Source: a virus
Strand: one strand, 5' to 3'
Length of the DNA stretch: 20,970 nt
IMG/VR virus record: IMGVR_UViG_3300049914_000023
Coordinates: 1-20,970 of that record
The notes beneath the pieces are model-generated. The model was not told the origin of the DNA. It saw nothing but the letters and a program-made list of their open reading frames with translations, and ran no database searches. The position numbers and the translations under genes were made by a program. Of the stretch, positions 1-6,948 are shown piece by piece (position 1 is the stretch's first letter; each line of letters begins with the position of its first letter).

Positions 1-238
1 CTGCCGCGAGGTCGGGTCGGAAGGTTAGGATGCCGTCGGCGTGGTCGGTGACTTTGCGCAAGTCCGGCCCCAGGGATGGAAAGTACACCCATCCGGCCAT
101 GAAGGTGTTGTCCTCAAACAGGTGCAACACGTCCTCGTCGTGGATGGCGTTGACAGCCGGTGCGTCCACAATGCCGTAGGCGACGATGTTCAGGTAATCG
201 CCGACCTCACGCCGTAGTTCCTGTAGGGTCTTTGCCAT
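1..238 (-). CDS. Partial small virion-type protein, cut by the window edge
   Basis: An open frame starts with ATG at 238 and runs without a stop to base 1, giving 79 codons. It begins MAKTLQELRREVGDYLN. A good ribosome binding site (GAGGAG, 7 nt before the ATG) lies inside the end of the upstream glycosyltransferase gene, which it overlaps by 32 bases. The LRREVGDYLN-type amphipathic helix start resembles small head-tail connector (adaptor) proteins of phages, and a neck gene would fit downstream of a capsid gene, but this is inference from a short fragment. The rest of the visible chain is acidic and ordinary. The C-terminus is missing because of the window edge, not because the gene is broken. 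Confidence 0.75.
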   Translation of the reverse strand, partial: MAKTLQELRREVGDYLNIVAYGIVDAPAVNAIHDEDVLHLFEDNTFMAGWVYFPSLGPDLRKVTDHADGILTFRPDLAA

Positions 239-1283
239 GCGCCTTCTCCTCGAGGAGCCTCACGTAGTTCTCCTCCCACAAGGGGGCGATCTTGTCCCAG
301 GTATAACTTGTGGCGAACGTTAGGCCCTTCTGCATGAATGGTTGCGCCGTCTTGGGGTCGAGCAGTGACCGGATGGCGTGCGCCCACGCGTCGTACTCGA
401 TCGGCAGCGGCATGAGCGGGGCAACGTCACCGTACAGGCTGGGCAGGCAGTCCGCCTCCGAGATCAGCGGCACGCACCCACAGGCCATGCTCTCCAAGAT
501 CGTCGTGCAGAAGGTCTCGGTGGGCACCACTGGATCGCAGGGATAGATCAGCAGGTCAGCCTGGCGATACCAGTTCGCCAACTCATCCTGCCGTGTGGGG
601 CCATGATACACGACGTAGGGCTTCTTCATGCCCTCAAAGATGGCCCGCGCCCTGAGTGCCATTTCATCGTGCGCCCACCAGCACGATCTCATCCAGCCAT
701 GCACATTGTAGAAGACATGGAACTCAAAACATAGATCGCTAAGCCTGTCCAGGATTGGAAAGACGTGATGCAGTCCGCGATCGGGCGAGGAGGTGTGCAG
801 AAATATCGCCTTACTGCGGGGTTCCCTTTCCGTGGCCGGATAGAAGATCGCCGGGTCTTGGCCGTTGGGGATGATGTAGTGGGCTTCGATGAGACCCTGG
901 GCAGCGAGTTGTTCAGCCTGCCACCCTGAGTGACATTGCACGGCGTCAATGTGCGGCAGTTTCAGGTTCCAACGTGGTATCCCGACCTGACAGTCTACCA
1001 CGAACACCTTCGTGGGCCAGTCTATCACCACCTGCATACTGGAACAGATCGTGATGTCGAAGGGTCCGAAGACCTCCGCCGCATAACGTAGTCGCTCGCA
1101 GAAGCGCACCCCTTGCCAGGTATGATCCTTGGTGTTGCCAACCCAGTAGACCTCATGGCCGTTCTTGGCGGCCCACTCCGCCTGTTTCACGAGGGCAGTG
1201 GTTGTGCCGGTCATCAGTTTCATATCGTCTGGCACCACCTTGCCGTGTGGGTCGTCGTGCGCCATCAAGATACACAGTTTCAT
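207..1283 (-). CDS. GT4-family glycosyltransferase
   Basis: This 358-residue protein is a GT-B fold glycosyltransferase of the GT4 type, expected to move a sugar from a nucleotide-sugar donor to an acceptor in the cytoplasm. Seen: an N-terminal Rossmann-like start (MKLCILMAHDDPHGK), a linker with IIPNGQDPAIFYP near residues 137-149 matching the family's PNG.D...F motif, a TSSPDRGL motif at about 164-171, and the family's EX7E pair at E256 and E264 (ETFCTTILE) followed by SMACGCVPLIS. Length is normal for GT4. The ATG at 1283 overlaps the preceding stop as ATGA, with GGAGGAG just upstream. It closes the sugar-transfer cassette. The SSPDRGL motif is shared with the C-terminal half of the 793-residue fusion upstream, so the two are probably paralogous. 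The acceptor is unknown. Confidence 0.88.
   Translation of the reverse strand: MKLCILMAHDDPHGKVVPDDMKLMTGTTTALVKQAEWAAKNGHEVYWVGNTKDHTWQGVRFCERLRYAAEVFGPFDITICSSMQVVIDWPTKVFVVDCQVGIPRWNLKLPHIDAVQCHSGWQAEQLAAQGLIEAHYIIPNGQDPAIFYPATEREPRSKAIFLHTSSPDRGLHHVFPILDRLSDLCFEFHVFYNVHGWMRSCWWAHDEMALRARAIFEGMKKPYVVYHGPTRQDELANWYRQADLLIYPCDPVVPTETFCTTILESMACGCVPLISEADCLPSLYGDVAPLMPLPIEYDAWAHAIRSLLDPKTAQPFMQKGLTFATSYTWDKIAPLWEENYVRLLEEKAHGKDPTGTTA
705..739 (-). promoter_or_regulatory. Putative promoter C, inside the GT4 gene
   Basis: The minus strand reads GCGATCTAT (739-731), 20 nt, then TACAAT (710-705), the best -10 match of the three related sites. Twelve bases, TTAGCGATCTAT, are identical to site A. 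Unlike A and B it lies within coding sequence, about 470 nt before the next start codon (238), so it would drive the downstream genes past the window edge. It may also be a chance match in a coding region, so the confidence is lower. Confidence 0.35.
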
Positions 1284-1564
1284 GTCTCCTCCAGTGGCAA
1301 CCTACCAGGCAGTTGATCAGCGTCCAGCCGCTGCACGGACACCAGCCAACAATCGTTTATCTTGTCATAGACATACACGGCAGAGACAGGAAACTCTCGC
1401 ACGGGGCAAGCCTTCACGAGGAGTTCCCAGTCCTCCGTCCTAGCCATCACGACACTATCTCGCGGCCCCTCCCACCTCCACCCTGTAGGACGACCGAAAA
1501 CACCCATGATCGGATACATCATGGCCTTTCCGTCTTCGGACGAGAACACGGGTATCGTTATCAC
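1280..1564 (-). CDS. Small hypothetical protein in the glycosylation cassette
   Basis: I do not recognise this 94-residue protein. The start chosen is the GTG at 1564, which overlaps the methyltransferase stop codon as GTGA and has GGAG 8 nt upstream; the frame stays open further 5' but only inside the methyltransferase gene. The sequence begins VITIPVFSSEDGKAMM, has a Trp/Arg-rich middle (GRPTGWRWEGPRD) and ends acidic. No signal peptide, membrane segment or catalytic motif is visible. Its stop overlaps the next start (ATGA), so it is translationally coupled to genes on both sides and probably has a role linked to the methyltransferase and the GT4. Confidence 0.7.
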   Translation of the reverse strand: MITIPVFSSEDGKAMMYPIMGVFGRPTGWRWEGPRDSVVMARTEDWELLVKACPVREFPVSAVYVYDKINDCWLVSVQRLDADQLPGRLPLEET

Positions 1565-2157
1565 TTTGCACACTCCATGCCGATACACTTCGGCTTGATG
1601 CGTCCCTGCCAGGGGGCAGTCGCTCGCAAGGTGTCCCATTCTTGCGCGTTGCGCCGGTAGGCGACGATAAACCACCCGCACGGAAAGTCGGTCATGCCGT
1701 AGTCCGCTTCAATCCAGATTGCCACTTCCCAGTTCGCCGCTTCCAGCCACCGCCACAGGTTGTGATCGTCTACCCACAGGCGGTGCGACCCCGGGGCCAT
1801 CAGGTTGCACTCCCAGATGGCCTCCCTGCATATCCCGTCGTCACGGGGCACGGTGAGCACGAGCTTCTTGGCGATGCGGTGCGCTTCCTTGAGACACTTG
1901 ATCGCCTCGTCCTCGGTCTCAAAGTGCTCCAGGATGTCGCCCAGGATGATCGTGTCGAAGGAGTTGTCGGCCACGGGGATACTGCGTGCGTCCGCCTGCA
2001 AGAACGGCTCCGGCCTTGGTCCATCTACGAAGGGACCCGCCAACTGGTCAACGTGCAGTGCCTTGATGCCGCCAGCGTTACCGGAGCAGCCGACGTTGAT
2101 CACGCGCCCCGTTGCGTGCTGCCGCTGGAAGTGGAAGCGATCACCTAATGGTCTCAT
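1561..2157 (-). CDS. SAM-dependent class I methyltransferase
   Basis: This 198-residue protein has the layout of a small class I (Rossmann-fold) SAM methyltransferase of the Methyltransf_11 type. Motif I is VINVGCSGNAGG (about residues 19-30). An acidic and hydrophobic stretch with SIPVADNSFDTIILGDILEHF (about 59-79) is the typical post-I/motif II region, followed by LVLTVPRD as the next strand. The ATG at 2157 overlaps the stop of the upstream GT2 as ATGA, with GGGAG before it. Lying between glycosyltransferases, it may methylate a sugar or a glycosylated acceptor, but the substrate cannot be read from the sequence. A protein or nucleic-acid substrate is not excluded; no DNA-methylase catalytic motif such as DPPY or NPPY is visible. 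Confidence 0.85.
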   Translation of the reverse strand: MRPLGDRFHFQRQHATGRVINVGCSGNAGGIKALHVDQLAGPFVDGPRPEPFLQADARSIPVADNSFDTIILGDILEHFETEDEAIKCLKEAHRIAKKLVLTVPRDDGICREAIWECNLMAPGSHRLWVDDHNLWRWLEAANWEVAIWIEADYGMTDFPCGWFIVAYRRNAQEWDTLRATAPWQGRIKPKCIGMECAK

Positions 2158-2846
2158 AGTGCTCCCAGCGGGTGTCCGCTTTTCATTTGGAACAGCATGG
2201 CCCCGAAGGGCTGCATCGTTGACTCGGGGTTCTGGGGATGGTTCCAGTGGATGCAGCGTATGTCGCTCTCAAACCAGAACTTGATCCCAGCCCGGTGCAT
2301 CCGTAACGCCCACTCCATGCCACCGTAGCCCTCGAATTGATTGAATTCCTCATCGAAGGGCAGAAACTTCTCCCGCCACAGGGCAACGAATTGGCGGTCG
2401 GCAGCCATGGGGAAGATGAAACCCGTCTCGTAGTTGGGTGCGCTGCCCGCCGAGCCGGGGCCATACTTGCCGGGGTCGTTGGTAGCGAGGAATGTCAGTA
2501 AGACGACATTCTTGTCCAGTTCCTGCATCTTGCTACGCACGCGCTCCAGGAACGACGGCGGAAACTCCATGTCCTGGTTCGTGATGCAGAGGATGTCCCC
2601 CTTCGCTGCCGCCGCCAGTCTGTTGTAGACCGTCCAGAGACGCGACCGGCTGTGGGGTTCGGGCAACTGCATGTAGTCGCTCACCCGCATACCGATGCGC
2701 TCGCGCACGTCGTCGGGTACCGACTTGCCATCCTCGCACACGATGATCTCGTCGCCGTCCTTGATCTGTGGCACAAGCGAGTCCAGGCAGCGGTCCATCC
2801 AGGTGACACGCTTATAGAACGACATCCCTATGCTGATCGTCGGCAT
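2154..2846 (-). CDS. GT2-family (GT-A fold) glycosyltransferase
   Basis: This 230-residue protein begins MPTISIGMSFYKRVTWMD, the nucleotide-sugar-binding start of GT2 enzymes, followed by GDEIIVCEDGK. The metal-binding DXD position is replaced by a NQDM stretch (CITNQDMEFP), as in several galactosyltransferase-like GT2 proteins. The C-terminal part holds the acceptor-side motif EGYGGMEWALRMHRAG followed by IHWNHP. The ATG at 2846 was chosen because the protein family starts there; AAGGAGG lies 11 nt upstream, inside the last codons of the Cys-rich gene. Further upstream in-frame starts fall inside that gene. It overlaps the methyltransferase by 4 bases. It probably adds a hexose to the same product as its neighbours; donor and acceptor are unknown. 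Confidence 0.87.
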   Translation of the reverse strand: MPTISIGMSFYKRVTWMDRCLDSLVPQIKDGDEIIVCEDGKSVPDDVRERIGMRVSDYMQLPEPHSRSRLWTVYNRLAAAAKGDILCITNQDMEFPPSFLERVRSKMQELDKNVVLLTFLATNDPGKYGPGSAGSAPNYETGFIFPMAADRQFVALWREKFLPFDEEFNQFEGYGGMEWALRMHRAGIKFWFESDIRCIHWNHPQNPESTMQPFGAMLFQMKSGHPLGAL

Positions 2847-2853
2847 CAGGTCA

Positions 2854-3201
2854 CTACCTCCTTGGTCTTGGGCAGCCAGTCCCCTTGAACGACACGCACC
2901 ACTCAAGTGGACCAACAGACTTCCACCGATAGTCACAGACCAGGTGGCCCTTCTCATCAAGGCAACCCAGCGCAGTATCTACAACATGGCAGTGTGCGCA
3001 CCCACCGCACCACTGATCCTGCCCTCCGCCGCAGAGATCCCTGTCCGCAGGGCCGGAATCTTTTATCATCAATGCGCTGACCGCATTGGCAAGGTGATTC
3101 AGGATCACGGACACCTTTTCCCAATCACTACAGGGCTGACCCTTCTTGCGTTGCTCCACACCAAACTCGTCAATGTACTCGTGCAACTGCCTCAGATTCA
3201 C
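2854..3201 (-). CDS. Cys-rich small protein, putative zinc binding
   Basis: This 115-residue protein is not recognised. It starts with GTG at 3201, overlapping the stop of the fusion glycosyltransferase as GTGA, with AGGAGG 7 nt upstream. The N-terminal 50 residues look helical (NLRQLHEYIDEFGVEQRKKG). The C-terminal half carries about eight cysteines, including C..(7)..CGGCAHCH and later LGCLDEKGHLVCDYRW and WCVSFKGTGCP, so one or two zinc sites are likely. The final codons also contain the ribosome binding site for the next GT2 gene. It may be a partner of the sugar-transfer enzymes, which rests only on its place between them. Confidence 0.75.
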   Translation of the reverse strand: MNLRQLHEYIDEFGVEQRKKGQPCSDWEKVSVILNHLANAVSALMIKDSGPADRDLCGGGQDQWCGGCAHCHVVDTALGCLDEKGHLVCDYRWKSVGPLEWCVSFKGTGCPRPRR

Positions 3202-5579
3202 GCTAGTACCTCCTTGATCTTGGGTAGCCAGTCCTCTTGCACGACCCGCTCCCAGGTCTGCCTGTCAACGTTCCCCTGTTGTGTGGCCGCGTAGTCGAAC
3301 TCCTCCGGGTGCTCCCACCAGTAACTCATCATGCCGATGAAGCGTTGCTGCGCCGGCGCATTCGTGGCAGACATGGGGATGGTCACACCCCCGCCGTGTA
3401 GCGTCTCAGGGATGGCCGCCACGTCGGAGGCGATGATGTTCATTCCCGCCGCCTGCCCTTCCAGGCCAGTGATCCACGAGACCTCAGTGAACGTCGTCGG
3501 GTAGATGAGCCAGGTCGCCTTGCGCTGCGCCAGGGCCAACTCCCGCTGGCCGACGCGCCCGTGCATGATGACGTGCTTCTCGTTCTTCTTGATGACCTCG
3601 TTGAGTGACCCCAAGAACGATGACGCCCCCAGTTCACCCATGCGCGCCACGGCCTCCAGGTTCTGCGTCCCGTAGTAGACGTGGATGGCGATGTCCTTGC
3701 TCAGTTCCTTAAAGTAGGGCAGCATGGAGATCAGGATGGGCAGGCCACGATCAGGAGACGATGACCAGATGATGGCATTCTTGTCCCGCGTCACCCGCTT
3801 CCCCGTATAGCGCCCCAGGTCTATGCCGTTGCGCAGGACGCCCATCTTGTCTTTGATCAGTGGGTACGTCTGCGCAAGGTACTGGCTGTGCCACTCGGAC
3901 ACGCCGCATACCAGGTCAATCTTCTCCGCCACCTCCGGGTTGAACAGGGCCTGCCGGTAGTTGAGGTCGTGCAGCCAGGCGATGATCTTCTGTGCCTTCC
4001 AGGGCAGTGTCGCTGCCCCTGGCTGCCGCCATAGCACGAGGATGTCCCGCCGCGAGTCCTGCGGCACGAGGTTCCAGTCCCAGTATTCCACACCGTCGTG
4101 GATGCCAGCGTAGCGGCCGGGGTTGCCCAGCACGCGTACCTGGATGCCGACTTGGGCGAGCAGTCGTGCGACGTGGATCACCGCCGTCTCACTGCCGCCG
4201 ATGCCGCCGGCGTCTATGCTGGGTGGCCCCCACGCTTCGCCGACCCCCACGTTGCCGCAGAAGATGTCCAGGCGCGGCTGCGTCCCCTTATCCTTCAGGA
4301 GAGTAGCACGCCCCAGGACCTCCTGGCGGTAACTGCGGAACAGGCGCACGTCCTGCGGCATCTGCTTGTCAAAGGCCAGGATGTCCTTGTCACCAACGTT
4401 GTCGGCCAGCAGGATAGCCCCCTTCGCCATCTCTTTCTGCTTGATGCCCCTCTCGTAGGTCTCCTTGGCCTCCAAGAGCGGCTTGGAATCGGGGAACCAT
4501 TTCAGGCCCGCCTCGACATCTTTCAGTGCGCCTTCCACATCGCCCAGCTCAGACCGCGCAATGTGGGAGACCAGATAGGCGTTGTAATCGTAGTCGCGGG
4601 GGTTCATAAAGATCACGGGGTCGCAACTCTCCATCTCCAAACCCTGCTCGTGCCAGAACAACGCCTTTTTCCACTCTCGGATCTGCACGTAGCCCTCGGC
4701 CATCCCGAAGTAGGGGTCGGCCCAGGTCGGCTCAAGCTCGATGGCACAGAAGTCCATGTCCAGCGACATCTCGACCAGTTGGCGGGCCTCGTCCTTCTGG
4801 CCGCGCGCCTCGCGCTCCTTCGCCATCTGTCTGAGACAGTCGGCCCGGAACTCCGCAGAGCGCCACATCTCCTGTGGCCACACCCCACTGTCCAGGTACT
4901 TCATAAACCAGGAGGCTGCCTTCTGCCATTGCCCCATCGCGTAGTGCTGGCAACCCATGTAGAAGTAGGTGCGGTGATTCTCTGGCTGCTCCATGAGTTG
5001 CAGTTGCAAGAGGTGGAGGTTACGCTGCGCCGTGTCCTTCAGTGAGAGGCCAGGATAGTGCCGCCAGACGATATCGTCGCAGTTCAGGAAGGGGACGTTT
5101 GCATTCGGGGCCAGGACCTCGTGGACTCTATTTTCCCAACGCCAGCGGGCACCCGTCCAGCGGAGGTCCACGACACGCTCACGGTCAATGATGACGATGG
5201 GATTGCCGTTCTTGTCCGTCTGGTAGATGTAGCCGCAGTTCAGCCAGGCCCACTCATCCCGCATCTTCTCGCAGTATTCCGGCAACTTCTCGAAGCCCTC
5301 GATCAGGTCGTCGGCGTCCATCCAGACGAAGAAGCGGGTCTTGACCACTGCCAGGTTCGCGTTGCGGGCACGCGAGAAGTCATCGTCCCAGTGGTACTGC
5401 GTCACCGTCCAGCCGAAGGACTTGGCAACCCCCACCGTGTCATCTTCGGAGCCGGTATCTGTGATGACGACTTCATCCACCACGTCCAGGGGGTGCATGG
5501 CCTCCTGGATACGTTTCAGGTTCTTACTCTCGTTCTTGACGATGAGGCCGAGGGTCAGGCCATCGGCTACTTTCGACAC
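3198..5579 (-). CDS. Fusion glycosyltransferase: GT2, TPR-like helices, GT4
   Basis: This 793-residue protein joins two different glycosyltransferase folds. Residues about 1-190 are GT2: LGLIVKNESKNLKR, then VITDTGSEDDTV, then the metal-binding FVWMDADD at 85-91. Residues about 190-385 are helical repeats resembling TPR (for example YFYMGCQHYAMGQWQKA). Residues about 425-793 are GT4: GGIGGSETAVIHVARLL for donor-side binding, LRNGIDLGRY, SSSPDRGL and the EX7E pair at E699 and E707 (EVSWITGLE). GTG at 5579 was chosen because GGAGGTGAT precedes it. The start overlaps the zinc-ribbon gene by 56 bases; the end overlaps the Cys-rich gene by 4. Two active sites in one chain suggest two successive sugar additions, with the helical part binding a protein acceptor; this role is inferred. 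Confidence 0.88.
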   Translation of the reverse strand: MSKVADGLTLGLIVKNESKNLKRIQEAMHPLDVVDEVVITDTGSEDDTVGVAKSFGWTVTQYHWDDDFSRARNANLAVVKTRFFVWMDADDLIEGFEKLPEYCEKMRDEWAWLNCGYIYQTDKNGNPIVIIDRERVVDLRWTGARWRWENRVHEVLAPNANVPFLNCDDIVWRHYPGLSLKDTAQRNLHLLQLQLMEQPENHRTYFYMGCQHYAMGQWQKAASWFMKYLDSGVWPQEMWRSAEFRADCLRQMAKEREARGQKDEARQLVEMSLDMDFCAIELEPTWADPYFGMAEGYVQIREWKKALFWHEQGLEMESCDPVIFMNPRDYDYNAYLVSHIARSELGDVEGALKDVEAGLKWFPDSKPLLEAKETYERGIKQKEMAKGAILLADNVGDKDILAFDKQMPQDVRLFRSYRQEVLGRATLLKDKGTQPRLDIFCGNVGVGEAWGPPSIDAGGIGGSETAVIHVARLLAQVGIQVRVLGNPGRYAGIHDGVEYWDWNLVPQDSRRDILVLWRQPGAATLPWKAQKIIAWLHDLNYRQALFNPEVAEKIDLVCGVSEWHSQYLAQTYPLIKDKMGVLRNGIDLGRYTGKRVTRDKNAIIWSSSPDRGLPILISMLPYFKELSKDIAIHVYYGTQNLEAVARMGELGASSFLGSLNEVIKKNEKHVIMHGRVGQRELALAQRKATWLIYPTTFTEVSWITGLEGQAAGMNIIASDVAAIPETLHGGGVTIPMSATNAPAQQRFIGMMSYWWEHPEEFDYAATQQGNVDRQTWERVVQEDWLPKIKEVLA

Positions 5580-5712
5580 GTATCACCTCCGGGCCGTCTG
5601 GCAGCCCATAGTCGCAGCGCGGGTAGTTCTCGCAGCCCGTCCGCTCGATGCCCGTCTGCGTCTCGATATAATCCACGATCTCCCCTCCACAGCGAGGACA
5701 GCGACTAACCAC
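5524..5712 (-). CDS. Small zinc-ribbon protein (topoisomerase C-terminal type)
   Basis: This protein of about 62 residues contains CPRCGGEIVDYIETQTG followed by GCENYPRCDYGLPDG, the four-cysteine zinc ribbon known from the C-terminal repeats of bacterial topoisomerase I (zf-C4_Topoisom), where it binds single-stranded nucleic acid. The start is probably the GTG at 5712, which overlaps the upstream stop and has GAGGG 5 nt before it; the frame is also open a few codons further up. Its last 56 bases run under the start of the fusion glycosyltransferase and contain that gene's binding site. No topoisomerase catalytic domain is present, so it may be a free-standing zinc ribbon with an unknown partner. 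Confidence 0.75.
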   Translation of the reverse strand: MVSRCPRCGGEIVDYIETQTGIERTGCENYPRCDYGLPDGPEVIRVESSRWPDPRPHRQERE

Positions 5713-6166
5713 GAAATCCCTCAAAGGGCACAGCGCCAACGGGCTTCGCGTCCACGTCCAGGCTCAGGCGGAACCTCTCACTTTGGGCGTTGTCGCGGGC
5801 CATCTGGTCAATGGCTGCCAGCACCAGGGGGTGTATCTTCGTGGGAACACCCGCCTTCCAGTCATAGCGCACGCCGTTCAGGGTGAACGTGCCATCGCTG
5901 GGCGGTGTCCAGTCCACCCTCCGCTGTTCCTGGGCGCGGGCCTCCCGCTGATAGTGTTCCTCTGCTGATTCCAACATGGTGGGGGAGTCGGGGTCGAAAC
6001 GTCTCTGCGCCTCGGCGCGCTCTGCGTCCTTCGCCTTTTCTTCTGACTTCTTGAGTTTCGACTGGAGAAGCTTCACTTCCGTCTGTAACTTCGCCAGGGT
6101 CTCAGCCATGGGGCCATAGTCGGCCTCGACCGATGGGGGTACGTCATACTTCTTGCGTCGTGCCAT
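5705..6166 (-). CDS. Coiled-coil hypothetical phage protein
   Basis: This 153-residue protein directly follows the capsid gene and its trailing hairpin. ATG at 6166 was chosen because GGGAGG lies 2-4 nt upstream and because in-frame starts further up run into the capsid coding region. A charged coiled coil spans about residues 17-60 (PMAETLAKLQTEVKLLQ and onward), followed by a linker and a compact C-terminal part with FTLNGVRYDWKAGVP and HPLVLAAIDQMARDN. The basic start is MARRKKYDVPP. I cannot name it. By position it may be a head accessory or head-completion protein. Confidence 0.8.
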   Translation of the reverse strand: MARRKKYDVPPSVEADYGPMAETLAKLQTEVKLLQSKLKKSEEKAKDAERAEAQRRFDPDSPTMLESAEEHYQREARAQEQRRVDWTPPSDGTFTLNGVRYDWKAGVPTKIHPLVLAAIDQMARDNAQSERFRLSLDVDAKPVGAVPFEGFRG

Positions 6167-6180
6167 GTCCTCCCTCAGAC

Positions 6181-6210
6181 TGGGGGCAGGACAGGATCGC
6201 CCTGCCCCCA
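6181..6210 (-). terminator. Perfect hairpin after the capsid gene, possible terminator
   Basis: A perfect inverted repeat with 10-bp arms (TGGGGGCAGG and CCTGCCCCCA) and a 10-nt loop lies between the capsid stop codon (6217) and the start of the next gene (6166). In the transcript it forms a very stable GC-rich stem. There is no run of U after it in the direction of transcription, so it may act as a partial terminator, a pause site or an mRNA-stabilising 3' end rather than as a full intrinsic terminator. It would lower expression of downstream genes relative to the capsid gene. Confidence 0.6.
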
Positions 6211-6216
6211 CTGTTT

Positions 6217-6948
6217 CTAGGTGATGTAACCGCTCTGTCCGCTGTAGGCGTGCTCGATGCGCACGATGGCGCTCTGGTTGAGGATGACCTGCCCATGCAG
6301 GGCCTTCCACCCAGCGTACCAGCGCTGCCCCAACGGGTCGGACTTCGAGGCTTCGAGGCCGACGAAGTAGGTCTTGACGGAGCCTGCATCGTGACCGATC
6401 ACGCCGTAGGCCCCTTCGCCGAGAAGTAGGCCGATGTACACGTCAGCCTGGCTCATGCCTGCCGTCGGGTACACCTTGGCGTTGGTGCTGTCGTAGATGC
6501 GCACACCCACCACATCCAGGGTCGGTACAACCTGGCCTTCCTCCCACGATGGCACACTGTCCTTCGTGGTCGTCTGGCCGAAGCCGTACAGCATGGCCGT
6601 CTGGAGGTTCGAGTCGTGCATCAGGTCATAGACCGCGTTCGGGTGGTCAATGAGGACGTAACGACTCTTGCCGCCAAAGGTCAGTGGCTTGACGTTGGCC
6701 GCCCTCATCGTGCGCACGGCCTTCTGCAAGGCCGTCACGCTGAGGTTCTGGCCCGATCCAACCGACATCCGGTTGGAAAGGTTCGTCGAAAGAATCTCGT
6801 ACTGCACAGTCGTGGTGCTGCCGACCAGGTAGTCCCGGGTGATCTGGTCAATCGAGTCCCCTGCCGACTCGCCGAGTAGAGAATGAACCTCGGTCACGAC
6901 AGGATCAATGGACATCAGATCAACCAGGTCCGAACTGTATACCCACTG
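6217..6948 (-). CDS. Major capsid protein, N4-gp56 family, exon 2
   Basis: This is the larger part (243 residues) of the head-shell protein. It starts QWVYSSDLVDLMSIDPVV, exactly where the N4-gp56 family continues after its NQYG motif, and includes LLGESAGDSIDQITRDYLV and later FVGLEASKSDPLGQRWYAGWK and HGQVILNQSAIVRIEHA near the end, the family's usual C-terminal pattern. The reading frame is open upstream into the intron but has no start with a binding site; the in-frame ATG at 6915 has no Shine-Dalgarno sequence. Joined to exon 1 it gives 332 residues, normal for the family. The exon border at 6948 is inferred from protein continuity and from the intron ending in G, so it could be off by a codon. 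Confidence 0.88.
   Translation of the reverse strand, partial: QWVYSSDLVDLMSIDPVVTEVHSLLGESAGDSIDQITRDYLVGSTTTVQYEILSTNLSNRMSVGSGQNLSVTALQKAVRTMRAANVKPLTFGGKSRYVLIDHPNAVYDLMHDSNLQTAMLYGFGQTTTKDSVPSWEEGQVVPTLDVVGVRIYDSTNAKVYPTAGMSQADVYIGLLLGEGAYGVIGHDAGSVKTYFVGLEASKSDPLGQRWYAGWKALHGQVILNQSAIVRIEHAYSGQSGYIT

Noticed and set aside
541-552. Further copy of the promoter box (GCTGATCTATCC on the minus strand)
   Set aside because: It matches only 7 of 9 bases and has no TANANT hexamer at the fixed 20-nt distance.
4098-5045. Plus-strand open frame of 315 codons
   Set aside because: It is antisense to the fusion glycosyltransferase, whose motifs run through the same stretch, so it is a shadow frame.
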